Of a stretch of DNA of 64,000 bases, positions 35,786 to 43,521 are shown one piece after another. The stretch comes from Vibrio tapetis subsp. quintayensis. GTDB lineage: Bacteria > Pseudomonadota > Gammaproteobacteria > Enterobacterales > Vibrionaceae. Location: the NCBI RefSeq assembly GCF_030409945.1, contig NZ_JAUFQV010000043.1:186001-250000 (forward strand). The letters run 5' to 3'. A program made the translations under genes and the position numbers. The notes under the pieces were generated by a model. The model was not told where the DNA came from and ran no database searches. It saw only the letters and a program-made list of their open reading frames with translations. Numbering within the stretch: the first letter of the stretch is position 1; each line of letters begins with the position of its first letter.

Positions 35786-36718
35786 ATGAAACAGGTTTTA
35801 TTGCTGTTATTTTTTTATTCCACCTTAAGCTTTGGCCAAACAAAAGTTTTATACATAAACTCCTACCATGAAGACTTCTACTCCTCGATCATTCAAATAC
35901 AAGTCGTAAAAGATATGTTGCTTCCTGAAAATATTGAACTGAAGTTTGTTCATATGGATACCAAGCGCATTAAGGAGGATGAATTACGTAAAAATGAAGG
36001 GCTCAAAGTTCAAAAAGTGATCGCGGAATGGCAGCCTGATCTTGTGATTGCCAGTGATGACTCAGCGAGCAAATATGTGGTATCAAAGTATAAAGATGCA
36101 GAACTGCCCTTTGTGTTCATGGGGGTGAATTGGAGTGCTGAGCAGTATGGTTACCCTTATAACAACGTGACTGGGCAGATAGAAGTCGACTTGGCTAAAG
36201 AACTTATTGAGGAACTTCAAAAATATACAGACGGAAAAAAAGTCGCTTTCTTATCCGGAGACACGTTAACAGATAGAAAAACACTAAATTTCTATCAAAA
36301 TAACTTAGGCCTAGAGTTTAGTGAGGTTAAGTTAGTTAATACTTTTGATGAGTGGAAAATTGCTTACTCTTCTCTTCAAAATGAAGTGGATGTCATACTG
36401 TTTTTGAATAATGCGGGCATCAATAACTGGGACGATATGGAAGCAGCAAAGATCGTTAAGAGTGAAACGAAGATTCCAACGGGGACTACCGACCAATCTT
36501 TGCATCCTTACGTGCTCGTTAGTTTTGCCAAAGACGTACACGAATTTGGTGAGTATGGCGCGAAAACAGCGCTAAAAATACTTAATGGTACATCCCCAAC
36601 GATGATACCAATAACCAAAAATAAAAGAGCCAAGATCAGCCTAAATATGTCGTTGGCTAAAAAGTTGGGTATCATCTTTCCAATTGAAATGATCGATATG
36701 GCAACTTTAGTGGAATGA
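35786..36718 (+). CDS. Periplasmic ABC-type substrate-binding protein, partner of a histidine kinase
   Basis: This exported protein of 310 residues starts at ATG 35786 (AAGGGAG ribosome site; an upstream in-frame ATG at 35741 lacks a signal peptide start). The signal peptide ends TLSFGQ. The core is a type I periplasmic-binding fold (KVLYINSYHEDFYSS, then PDLVIASDDSASKYVV, and PFVFMGVNWSAEQYG), as in ABC_sub_bind/BmpA-type proteins. No transporter genes are adjacent; instead a membrane histidine kinase gene follows 45 bases later, suggesting that the binding protein presents its ligand to the sensor. Confidence 0.75.
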   Translation: MKQVLLLLFFYSTLSFGQTKVLYINSYHEDFYSSIIQIQVVKDMLLPENIELKFVHMDTKRIKEDELRKNEGLKVQKVIAEWQPDLVIASDDSASKYVVSKYKDAELPFVFMGVNWSAEQYGYPYNNVTGQIEVDLAKELIEELQKYTDGKKVAFLSGDTLTDRKTLNFYQNNLGLEFSEVKLVNTFDEWKIAYSSLQNEVDVILFLNNAGINNWDDMEAAKIVKSETKIPTGTTDQSLHPYVLVSFAKDVHEFGEYGAKTALKILNGTSPTMIPITKNKRAKISLNMSLAKKLGIIFPIEMIDMATLVE

Positions 36719-36763
36719 TATTACTAGCAGCGTAGAGTATGTAAAGAGTGCGAAGGAAGTGGG

Positions 36764-38398
36764 ATGTTTAAGAAAAAACTGAAGTTCCAAATACTATTTA
36801 TGGTGCTCTTTGTCCTCCTAATCGGGATGCTCACGCTATACTACATATCTGCCAATGAAATAAGAAAAACAATTGATAAGAAGCAATTGAATTTTTATAC
36901 GGAAAAGGTAGATACAATTCTGCAGTCTTTAGATAATCGATATCAAAAGCTTCTAAGAACAAATTTGGTCGAAAGCTATGAATACAGTTTTAAAGAGTTT
37001 TCGATTAATGAGCTAAGAAAGGTACATTATGCAAAGACGATGAAAGTATACCCGTTCATTATTAATGAAGAACGGCTGCTTGCGCTGCATCCTACTTATA
37101 ACGTCGAAAACCCTGAAGCTTATGTTAATAGTAAAGTTTACCAAAAAATAGTAAAAGCTGAACAAGGGGATTTTAACGTTGTAGTGCAAGGGGTTGATAA
37201 GTGGGTGATTTTAAAGCGATACAAAAATTGGGATTGGATAGTGGGATATTCAATGCCATTAAGTGTTAAGTATGAAGCATTAACTGATTTTAGGAATAAA
37301 TTTTTAGTATTAACGCTATTGATTGTTACAATAATTTCGTTGTGTATCATACTTATTGTTAGACATGTGCTATCTCCTATTGAGAGATTAATTGCGGCTT
37401 CAAAGAATATTTCAGATGGTGATTTAGAAAGTGAAATACAAATTAATGGTAGCTATGAATTAACTCAGCTGTCTCATGGTTTTTCTATCATGAAAGACAA
37501 GATCAAACAAAATATAGATGAGTTGGAAGATAAAGTTGAAGTAAGAACCATCGAACTCACTCGATCTAACGATGAATTGGCTCAAAAAATCGTGGTCCTA
37601 AAAGAAACTCAGGATAAGTTGGTAGAGTCAGAAAAGATGGCATCATTAGGCGGGTTGGTTGCCGGTGTTGCACATGAAATCAACACTCCTGTAGGCATAA
37701 GTTTAACCGTAGTAACACATTTTCTTAAAATTAATGAAGACTTAGGAAGGAAATTTGAAGATAACAAGCTAAGTGCAAAAGATCTAAAGATGTTCTTACA
37801 ACAGTCTAACGATTGTGCTGAGCAATTAAACAAGAATATTGAACGTACCGCTCATTTGATTAATAGCTTTAAACAAGTGGCGGTTGATCAAACGAGTGAA
37901 GATGTTCGGTTGTTCGAACTGACATCTTATTTGAAAGAGGTTATATTTAGTTTAGACGGGGTGGTCAAAAAAAATAATGTGGTCGTCGATGTTACCTCTG
38001 ACGAAGAGATAAATTTAAAGTCATCTCCTGGCGCTTATGCGCAAGTGTTTACCAATTTAATTCTCAATTCAACAATACATGGCTTCGGTGGGGGGAATGA
38101 ACCTCATAATGGTATAGAAAGAAAAATCACCATTGATATTTCACGTGAAGATAAGTACATAAATATTTTATATAAAGATAACGGTAAAGGAATTGAGGAA
38201 AGTAATTTAGGCCAGATATTTGAACCATTTTTTACTACAAATAGAAATCAAGGTGGAACCGGTCTTGGCTTAAATATCGTTTACAATACCATCACGAGCA
38301 AGTTGAGAGGCACAATAAGCTGTAGCAGCGAATTAGATAAAGGCGTCGCCTTTGCTATAAAAGTACCAATAAAGTTTGATGATAGTACCGTTCATTAA
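36764..38398 (+). CDS. Membrane sensor histidine kinase (orphan)
   Basis: This 544-residue protein has TM1 (about 10-28), a periplasmic region (about 30-180) with a Cache-like strand pattern (DWIVGYSMPLS), TM2 (about 188-208), HAMP (about 210-260), a coiled coil, dimerisation helix with the phospho-His in VAHEINTPVG (about residue 305), and a HATPase domain with NLILNSTIHG and GTGLGLNI. No response regulator gene is adjacent, so its partner must lie elsewhere. It follows the periplasmic binding-protein gene by 45 bases and may be gated by it. Composition is AT-rich. Confidence 0.88.
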   Translation: MFKKKLKFQILFMVLFVLLIGMLTLYYISANEIRKTIDKKQLNFYTEKVDTILQSLDNRYQKLLRTNLVESYEYSFKEFSINELRKVHYAKTMKVYPFIINEERLLALHPTYNVENPEAYVNSKVYQKIVKAEQGDFNVVVQGVDKWVILKRYKNWDWIVGYSMPLSVKYEALTDFRNKFLVLTLLIVTIISLCIILIVRHVLSPIERLIAASKNISDGDLESEIQINGSYELTQLSHGFSIMKDKIKQNIDELEDKVEVRTIELTRSNDELAQKIVVLKETQDKLVESEKMASLGGLVAGVAHEINTPVGISLTVVTHFLKINEDLGRKFEDNKLSAKDLKMFLQQSNDCAEQLNKNIERTAHLINSFKQVAVDQTSEDVRLFELTSYLKEVIFSLDGVVKKNNVVVDVTSDEEINLKSSPGAYAQVFTNLILNSTIHGFGGGNEPHNGIERKITIDISREDKYINILYKDNGKGIEESNLGQIFEPFFTTNRNQGGTGLGLNIVYNTITSKLRGTISCSSELDKGVAFAIKVPIKFDDSTVH

Positions 38399-38413
38399 CC
38401 CGTAGACGAATCG

Positions 38414-40510
38414 TTAGTCAAGGGATTGGAAAGTGGCGGTGAACGTCATGCCGGTCGTGCGTTCTTGTTCTAATTGCACATTGGGTGCACAAACCTTGCT
38501 ATTGTTCGTGGCACTTAATGAGCCTTGCATATCTCGCATGCTATTGGCTGAAATAGACAAACCTAACCCCAACCCCTCGCCAATCTTTTTCGTAGTATGA
38601 AAGGGTTCAAAAATAGTCGCTAGCTCTTGCTGCGCGACTCCACTGCCATTATCCATGATGTTTAACACAACTTTGTCGCCTTGCCGTTGTGTACTGATGA
38701 TCAGTTGAGGCACCGATGTGTCTTTCATGGCATCGCAAGCATTGACGATTAAATTACCTAATACCTGTCGTATCCGTTGTTCTTCTCCTAACACTTGATC
38801 AATATCGGTAGCTAAGCGAATTCGAACATCAATGTTATCAAGTCGGTGTTGATGTATTCTCAGTACTTCATTGAGCGCTTCTGGGATAGAGACTGGGTGG
38901 AGTTGCTCGGGGCGACTGAAAGCGAAAGATTTAAGCTGATTCGTCATTTTAGCCATTCGGTCAATAAGCGTGTGAACCAATTTGTTATTGGCTTTAAGCA
39001 TTTGAGTCTCACCGCGTTCCATTAACAAATCGTTGCTGGTAAGTAAGGTTCTTAGCCCGGTGAGTGGCTGGTTAAGTTCATGAGTAATGGCGCTCGACAT
39101 TCTGCCCAATGCCGCCATTTTACTGATTTCTATCAGCTCATTTTGTGCATCTTTCAGCTCTTGAGTGCGCTGTTCTACTCTATCTTGCAGCTCACTGTTG
39201 ACGTTTTTTAGTGCGATTTCCGCTTTTTTCCGTTTACTAATATCAATAACGGTCGCTAAGTAATAATGGGTATTGTGCCAATGCAGTACCGTAATTGAAA
39301 ATAACACTGGAAAATGACTACCGTCGCTGCGACGAGCCATGGTTTCTATACTGTTTATCTCTGCAAGATCGTGGTGCCTATTTAGGTTTTTAAGCAATTG
39401 AAAAATCGTTGAGTTTGGTTTGTTGGTATCGAAGAGTTGCCATGCAGGCAGGTTGTTTACCATGGTATCTGACAAATTAAAGTAGCGCTTTGCCATAGGG
39501 TTTATCTCGGCTAATTCTCCTTGGCTGGTTAGCAGTAATATGCCAACTTGGGTTTTATTTATCATCTGGCTTAAGCGCTCTTCAGAACCTTCAATTAACT
39601 TCTGTATTCTGAGTTGGCTAATGCGCTTTTGATGACGTAAATTCCAAATGATGGACAGCAAAATGAGAGATAAGCAGGCGCCAGCCGTTGACCAGCTGAT
39701 CCAAGACACTGTTTCTTCAACGGCCTTTAATGGCGTCAAATAGGTGAGTCGCCATTGTAGGTCGTCTAATACAACAGACTGTACAATGTATTTTTGGCCT
39801 AAGAATGCACTTTGGGTGATCTGTGTTCCATTGTAGAGTTCTTTCTGGGTTAAAGCCTTACGGGGGGCCTCAATTTGGTTCAGCTTAGTGACGTTAAGTG
39901 CGCTACTGCTAGAAAGAAAAAACGTGCCGCTTTTATTTTGAAAAAGAATGGCTTCATCATTGGCAAACCATTGTTCTGTCAAGAATCTTAAGTCTACTTG
40001 AACAACGGCAATGCCAGCCACTTCGAATCCAACATTAATGGGAGCCGCTAGGTAATAGTAGGGTGTCGAACCCACCACTTTTGTCACTATCGATAAACTG
40101 CCGCTGTCGAGTTGAATTTGAGAAGCAATGGATTGTGAATCGTCTTCACTTAATGAGTCACTGGATAAACTGGATATAAGCACCTGGCCTTGTTCGGAGA
40201 GCACGTACCATCCCTTGGTGTTGGAGGCTTTATCTAATTGGATGAGTTGGGACTCTAGCAGAGGTCTTAGGCTGACATCACCTTGCAGGAAGCGTAATGT
40301 CTCTGCTTCATTGGTGATTAAGAAGGGCAGATGCGAGAAACGGCGTAGGGAACGGCGGATCTCACCCACATAATCTAACAAGCGTTGTTCTATGGTGTTT
40401 TGCGCGTGAGATAGCTGCCATTGCGTGGCGGTAAAACGGCTTACGCTCAAGCTAATGGCGATAAGAATAAACGACATGGCGATCAATCCGATCTTTCGAC
40501 TGAACGTCAT
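38414..40510 (-). CDS. DctB-like sensor histidine kinase with PAS domain
   Basis: This inner-membrane sensor of 698 residues is divergent from its cognate DctD-like regulator, and the pair most likely controls the adjacent TRAP operon. The ATG at 40510 has a GGAG site at ideal spacing; the ATG at 40522 overlaps that site. Order: TM1 (about 8-27), double-Cache-type periplasmic part (about 45-270; STPYYYLAAPINV and YIVQSVVLDDLQW), TM2 (about 285-305), a PAS domain with HWHNTHYYLATVIDIS, coiled coil, phospho-His in SSAITHELNQPLTG, and a HATPase domain (NLIVNACDAM, GEGLGLGLSI). C4-dicarboxylate DctB proteins share the Cache/kinase design. Confidence 0.88.
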   Translation of the reverse strand: MTFSRKIGLIAMSFILIAISLSVSRFTATQWQLSHAQNTIEQRLLDYVGEIRRSLRRFSHLPFLITNEAETLRFLQGDVSLRPLLESQLIQLDKASNTKGWYVLSEQGQVLISSLSSDSLSEDDSQSIASQIQLDSGSLSIVTKVVGSTPYYYLAAPINVGFEVAGIAVVQVDLRFLTEQWFANDEAILFQNKSGTFFLSSSSALNVTKLNQIEAPRKALTQKELYNGTQITQSAFLGQKYIVQSVVLDDLQWRLTYLTPLKAVEETVSWISWSTAGACLSLILLSIIWNLRHQKRISQLRIQKLIEGSEERLSQMINKTQVGILLLTSQGELAEINPMAKRYFNLSDTMVNNLPAWQLFDTNKPNSTIFQLLKNLNRHHDLAEINSIETMARRSDGSHFPVLFSITVLHWHNTHYYLATVIDISKRKKAEIALKNVNSELQDRVEQRTQELKDAQNELIEISKMAALGRMSSAITHELNQPLTGLRTLLTSNDLLMERGETQMLKANNKLVHTLIDRMAKMTNQLKSFAFSRPEQLHPVSIPEALNEVLRIHQHRLDNIDVRIRLATDIDQVLGEEQRIRQVLGNLIVNACDAMKDTSVPQLIISTQRQGDKVVLNIMDNGSGVAQQELATIFEPFHTTKKIGEGLGLGLSISANSMRDMQGSLSATNNSKVCAPNVQLEQERTTGMTFTATFQSLD

Positions 40511-40673
40511 ATCAAACTCCATTTAAATAGCCACAGTGGTTAGATAACTATAATTGCTTTGAATGTTAAAGATTTGTTGGTAAGAAATGGGAGCTAGCTC
40601 CTTTTATGCAATTAGAATTTTCCCTACCGTAGAGAGCATTAGCAAAGGGACAGTAAAGGACTAGGAAGTCGCT

Positions 40674-42068
40674 ATGCGGGAAGTAATGCAAGAGAATACA
40701 GACAAAACAACAACGCAGCATCCACCAATCCACTCCATCGCCTTAATTGAGGACGATGAAATTGTTCGTCAGGCAACCAGCCAATGGCTAGAGCTTGCAG
40801 GTTATGATGTACATTCTTTTGAGTATGGACTCTCCGCGCTGAGCGCTATCGAAAGTGGTGATTTTGAAGCGATTATCAGTGATGTGAGGTTACCTGATAT
40901 CGATGGTTTGGATTTACTGAAGGAGTTTCAGTCTAAGCAGGTTAATGTGCCCGTGATACTCATTACCGGACATGGTGATGTGGATATGGCGGTAACAGCG
41001 CTGCAGCTCGGTGCTTACGACTTTATTGAAAAACCATTCAACCCAGAACGACTTTCTTCCACCGTAAAAGAAGCGGTAGACGAATATCAAAGTAAAATAG
41101 CTCAACGAGACAGGCAGTCCTACCTTAAAAACATTGAAGGAATTGAAAAGGTGCTGGTAGGGCGTAGTAAGGCTATATGCGATTTACGAAAACAGATAGC
41201 TAAGGTCGCCTCTATTGATACTAACGTCATCATCTATGGTGAAACAGGCTGTGGTAAAGAGCTGGTAGCCACTTGCTTGCATCAAGAAAGCATTCGAAAT
41301 TCTCACCATTTAGTTGCACTTAATTGTGGCGCCATCCCTGAAAACCTGTTTGAAAGTGAATTGTTTGGGCATGAAGCCGGGGCATTCACTGGAGCAGCCA
41401 AACGACGTATAGGCAAATTGGAATACGCGGATAAAGGCTCTTTATTTCTGGATGAAATTGAAAGTATGCCCGTTGCAATGCAGGTCAAGGTTTTACGTAC
41501 GTTACAGGATCATGAGATAGAACGAGTAGGGAGCAATGAAAAGCGCAAAGTAGATTTACGAGTTATCGCTGCTGCAAAAGAAGACTTACTTAATCACTCG
41601 GAATTCAGACAAGATCTATTCTACCGACTTAACGTAGCTCAATTGCACCTGCCGCCTTTAAGAGATCGTGAGGATGATGCTCTGGTATTGTTTGAATATT
41701 TTACCCATCAAGCGAACCCCAATACCCGTAAGGCAAGTGATTCCGACGAAAGAGCATTATTGTCTTATTCATGGCCAGGTAATGTCCGTGAATTACGAAA
41801 TATTGCGATTCGATTTGCTTTGGATGACACCCTTTCTGTTGGGGATATTTTGTCAATTAGGCCCAATTCAAACGTTGAAAGCCAAGGCCAGCAAGGGGTA
41901 CCGCTAGCGATTCAAATGGACAGTTTTGAGCGCAAAGTTATATTAGACTCCCTAACCCGGTGGAATGGCTGCATTGCAGACGTAATGCAAGAGCTAGATC
42001 TACCAAGGCGAACATTGAATCAGAAAATGCAAAAGTTAGGATTGAACCGATTGGATTATAAAGACTGA
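40674..42068 (+). CDS. Sigma-54-dependent response regulator, DctD-like
   Basis: This 464-residue cytoplasmic activator has a receiver domain with acidic pocket EDDE and phospho-acceptor Asp70 (IISDVRLPD), and a switch Lys in FIEKPF. The AAA+ domain has Walker A GETGCGKE, the sigma-54 contact loop GAFTGA, Walker B LFLDEIESMP and the sensor arginine region FRQDLFYRLNV. A Fis-type helix-turn-helix ends the protein (WNGCIADVMQELDLPRRTLNQK). It lies directly upstream of a sigma-54 promoter with paired palindromes, its likely targets. The start could also be the ATG at 40686. Confidence 0.93.
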   Translation: MREVMQENTDKTTTQHPPIHSIALIEDDEIVRQATSQWLELAGYDVHSFEYGLSALSAIESGDFEAIISDVRLPDIDGLDLLKEFQSKQVNVPVILITGHGDVDMAVTALQLGAYDFIEKPFNPERLSSTVKEAVDEYQSKIAQRDRQSYLKNIEGIEKVLVGRSKAICDLRKQIAKVASIDTNVIIYGETGCGKELVATCLHQESIRNSHHLVALNCGAIPENLFESELFGHEAGAFTGAAKRRIGKLEYADKGSLFLDEIESMPVAMQVKVLRTLQDHEIERVGSNEKRKVDLRVIAAAKEDLLNHSEFRQDLFYRLNVAQLHLPPLRDREDDALVLFEYFTHQANPNTRKASDSDERALLSYSWPGNVRELRNIAIRFALDDTLSVGDILSIRPNSNVESQGQQGVPLAIQMDSFERKVILDSLTRWNGCIADVMQELDLPRRTLNQKMQKLGLNRLDYKD

Positions 42069-42098
42069 TTGGTTGCGTATAAATAGACGGAGGGGGTA

Positions 42099-42116
42099 TA
42101 GGCAAAATTTTGCTCA
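42099..42116. promoter_or_regulatory. Degenerate copy of the upstream activator site
   Basis: The 18 bases TAGGCAA-AATT-TTGCTCA keep the right half of the two strong palindromes downstream and have two changes in the left half. The centre is 109 bases before the first strong site. Confidence 0.45.
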
Positions 42117-42206
42117 TGTGGAATTTAACCAAATTACAACATAAGTCACAAGTTTGTCAAATGTGTGAGCGTAAGCCCCACCAGGCCATTATTTTAAAGG
42201 GTCTAG

Positions 42207-42226
42207 ATGAGCAAAAACTTGCTCAT
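42207..42226. promoter_or_regulatory. Upstream activator site 1 of the TRAP operon
   Basis: This is a palindrome TGAGCAA-AAAC-TTGCTCA with flanking AT. Its twin starts 34 bases downstream (42241), and both lie about 120 and 85 bases before the deduced sigma-54 start. The position and pairing are typical of sites bound by DctD/NtrC-type activators. Confidence 0.75.
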
Positions 42227-42240
42227 CTACCTGACGTTAA

Positions 42241-42260
42241 GTGAGCAAGTTTTTGCTCAT
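42241..42260. promoter_or_regulatory. Upstream activator site 2 of the TRAP operon
   Basis: This is a palindrome TGAGCAA-GTTT-TTGCTCA, the same inverted half-sites as site 1, centre-to-centre 34 bases (about three helical turns), so two dimers would lie on nearly the same DNA face. Confidence 0.75.
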
Positions 42261-42309
42261 TATGGTCTGGTTTTTTAAGTAATGTATTATTAAACAGTGA
42301 CTTGAAAGT

Positions 42310-42324
42310 TGGCATCTAAATTGC
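42310..42324 (+). promoter_or_regulatory. Sigma-54 promoter of the TAXI-TRAP operon
   Basis: TGGCATCTAAATTGC matches the sigma-54 consensus TGGCAC-N5-TTGC with one mismatch and exact -24/-12 spacing. It lies 60 bases before the first start codon and downstream of the two palindromes, and a sigma-54 activator gene is adjacent. Confidence 0.85.
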
Positions 42325-42383
42325 GTTAGTGGTGTTGAATGTTAATAAAATGATAACGTGAAACACCACATGGAGAGTAGAAG

Positions 42384-43397
42384 ATGAAAATGAACAAATT
42401 GGTTAAAACCTTGGCGGTTGCTATTGCCTCATTTGGTCTGGCAGCAAACGTGTCGGCGGCAGAGCAAAGAAGCTACATTTTGGCTACGGCATCGACAGGG
42501 GGTACTTACTACCCAGTCGGCGTTGCGCTTGCGACATTGAGTAAAATCAAGCTGACTCAAAAACATCACTTCTCACTTTCTGCGATTAGCTCGGCAGGGT
42601 CTGGTGAAAACGTCAAGCTACTGAATGAAAACGAAGCACAGTTTGCTATTTTACAAGGGCTGTATGGCGCTTGGGCTTGGGGCGGTGAGGGGCCATATGC
42701 GAAGTCTGGTCGTCAGGAGAAAATTCGCTCGGTTTCTATGCTTTGGCAAAACGTAGAGCATTTAATTGTTCGTTCAGAATACGCAAAGACAGGGACAGTA
42801 AGCGACTTAACCAACCTCAATGGCGAAAAATTCTCTATCGGTAAGAAAAATTCCGGTACAGAAAACTCAGGCCGCCAAATCATGAAAGGTTTGTCTATTG
42901 ACCCAGACAAATTCAGCTTGGCGTACATGGGTTATGGTGGCAGTGCGAGTGCGCTCCAAAACGGTACCATCGATGGCATGAATACACCTGCTGGCGTACC
43001 TGTTGGTGCGGTAACTCAAGCGTTCGCCGCACTGGGTAAAGACATCCAAATATTGTCTTTTACAGACGAGCAAATCAAACAGGCTAACGGCAGTTACAGT
43101 TTGTGGACCAAATACGAAATCCCTGCGAACACCTACCCTGGTGTTGATAAACCAATCACGACTATCGCGCAGCCAAACTTTCTTGCCGTACGCGAAGATA
43201 TCTCTGACGAAGACGTTTATCAGCTAACCAAAGCGATTTACGACAACTTAACGTTCTTGCAAGGCATTCATAAAGCAACCAAAGCAATGGCATTAGAAAA
43301 AGCGATTGCGGGTTTACCGGTGCCTTTACACCCAGGTGCGGCACGTTTCTACAAAGAAATGGGTATCTCAATTCCTGATTCGTTAGTTGCGATGTAA
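42384..43397 (+). CDS. TAXI-family TRAP transporter solute-binding protein
   Basis: This periplasmic binding protein of 337 residues has a signal peptide ending NVSAAEQ. The first mature segment ILATASTGGTYYPVGVALATL is the TAXI family hallmark, and the later segment AYMGYGGSASALQNGTIDGM also fits. It captures an organic acid for the adjacent fused TRAP permease. TAXI proteins studied so far bind C4/C5 acids such as glutamate or 2-oxoglutarate. The neighbouring LhgO suggests 2-hydroxyglutarate or a related C5 dicarboxylate here (inference). A 124-base gap with a large hairpin separates it from the permease gene. Confidence 0.92.
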   Translation: MKMNKLVKTLAVAIASFGLAANVSAAEQRSYILATASTGGTYYPVGVALATLSKIKLTQKHHFSLSAISSAGSGENVKLLNENEAQFAILQGLYGAWAWGGEGPYAKSGRQEKIRSVSMLWQNVEHLIVRSEYAKTGTVSDLTNLNGEKFSIGKKNSGTENSGRQIMKGLSIDPDKFSLAYMGYGGSASALQNGTIDGMNTPAGVPVGAVTQAFAALGKDIQILSFTDEQIKQANGSYSLWTKYEIPANTYPGVDKPITTIAQPNFLAVREDISDEDVYQLTKAIYDNLTFLQGIHKATKAMALEKAIAGLPVPLHPGAARFYKEMGISIPDSLVAM

Positions 43398-43411
43398 CTC
43401 CCGCAACCTTT

Positions 43412-43481
43412 CTTCTTCCACACTGTAATTTTCATGCATTGCCATAACAATTATGGCAATGAAATAGCCGTGTGGAAGAAG
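43412..43481 (+). ncRNA. Large intercistronic hairpin between binding-protein and permease genes
   Basis: An outer 12-bp perfect stem CTTCTTCCACAC (43412-43423) with GTGTGGAAGAAG (43470-43481) encloses an inner 10-bp stem ATTGCCATAA (43438-43447) with TTATGGCAAT (43451-43460). Such a structure would protect the 3' end of the binding-protein message and lower permease expression. It is a regulatory RNA structure, not a separate gene as far as can be seen. Confidence 0.7.
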
Positions 43482-43521
43482 AGGTACGAACTCGTTCCGA
43501 ACCAAGTATTCAGGAGGATAT

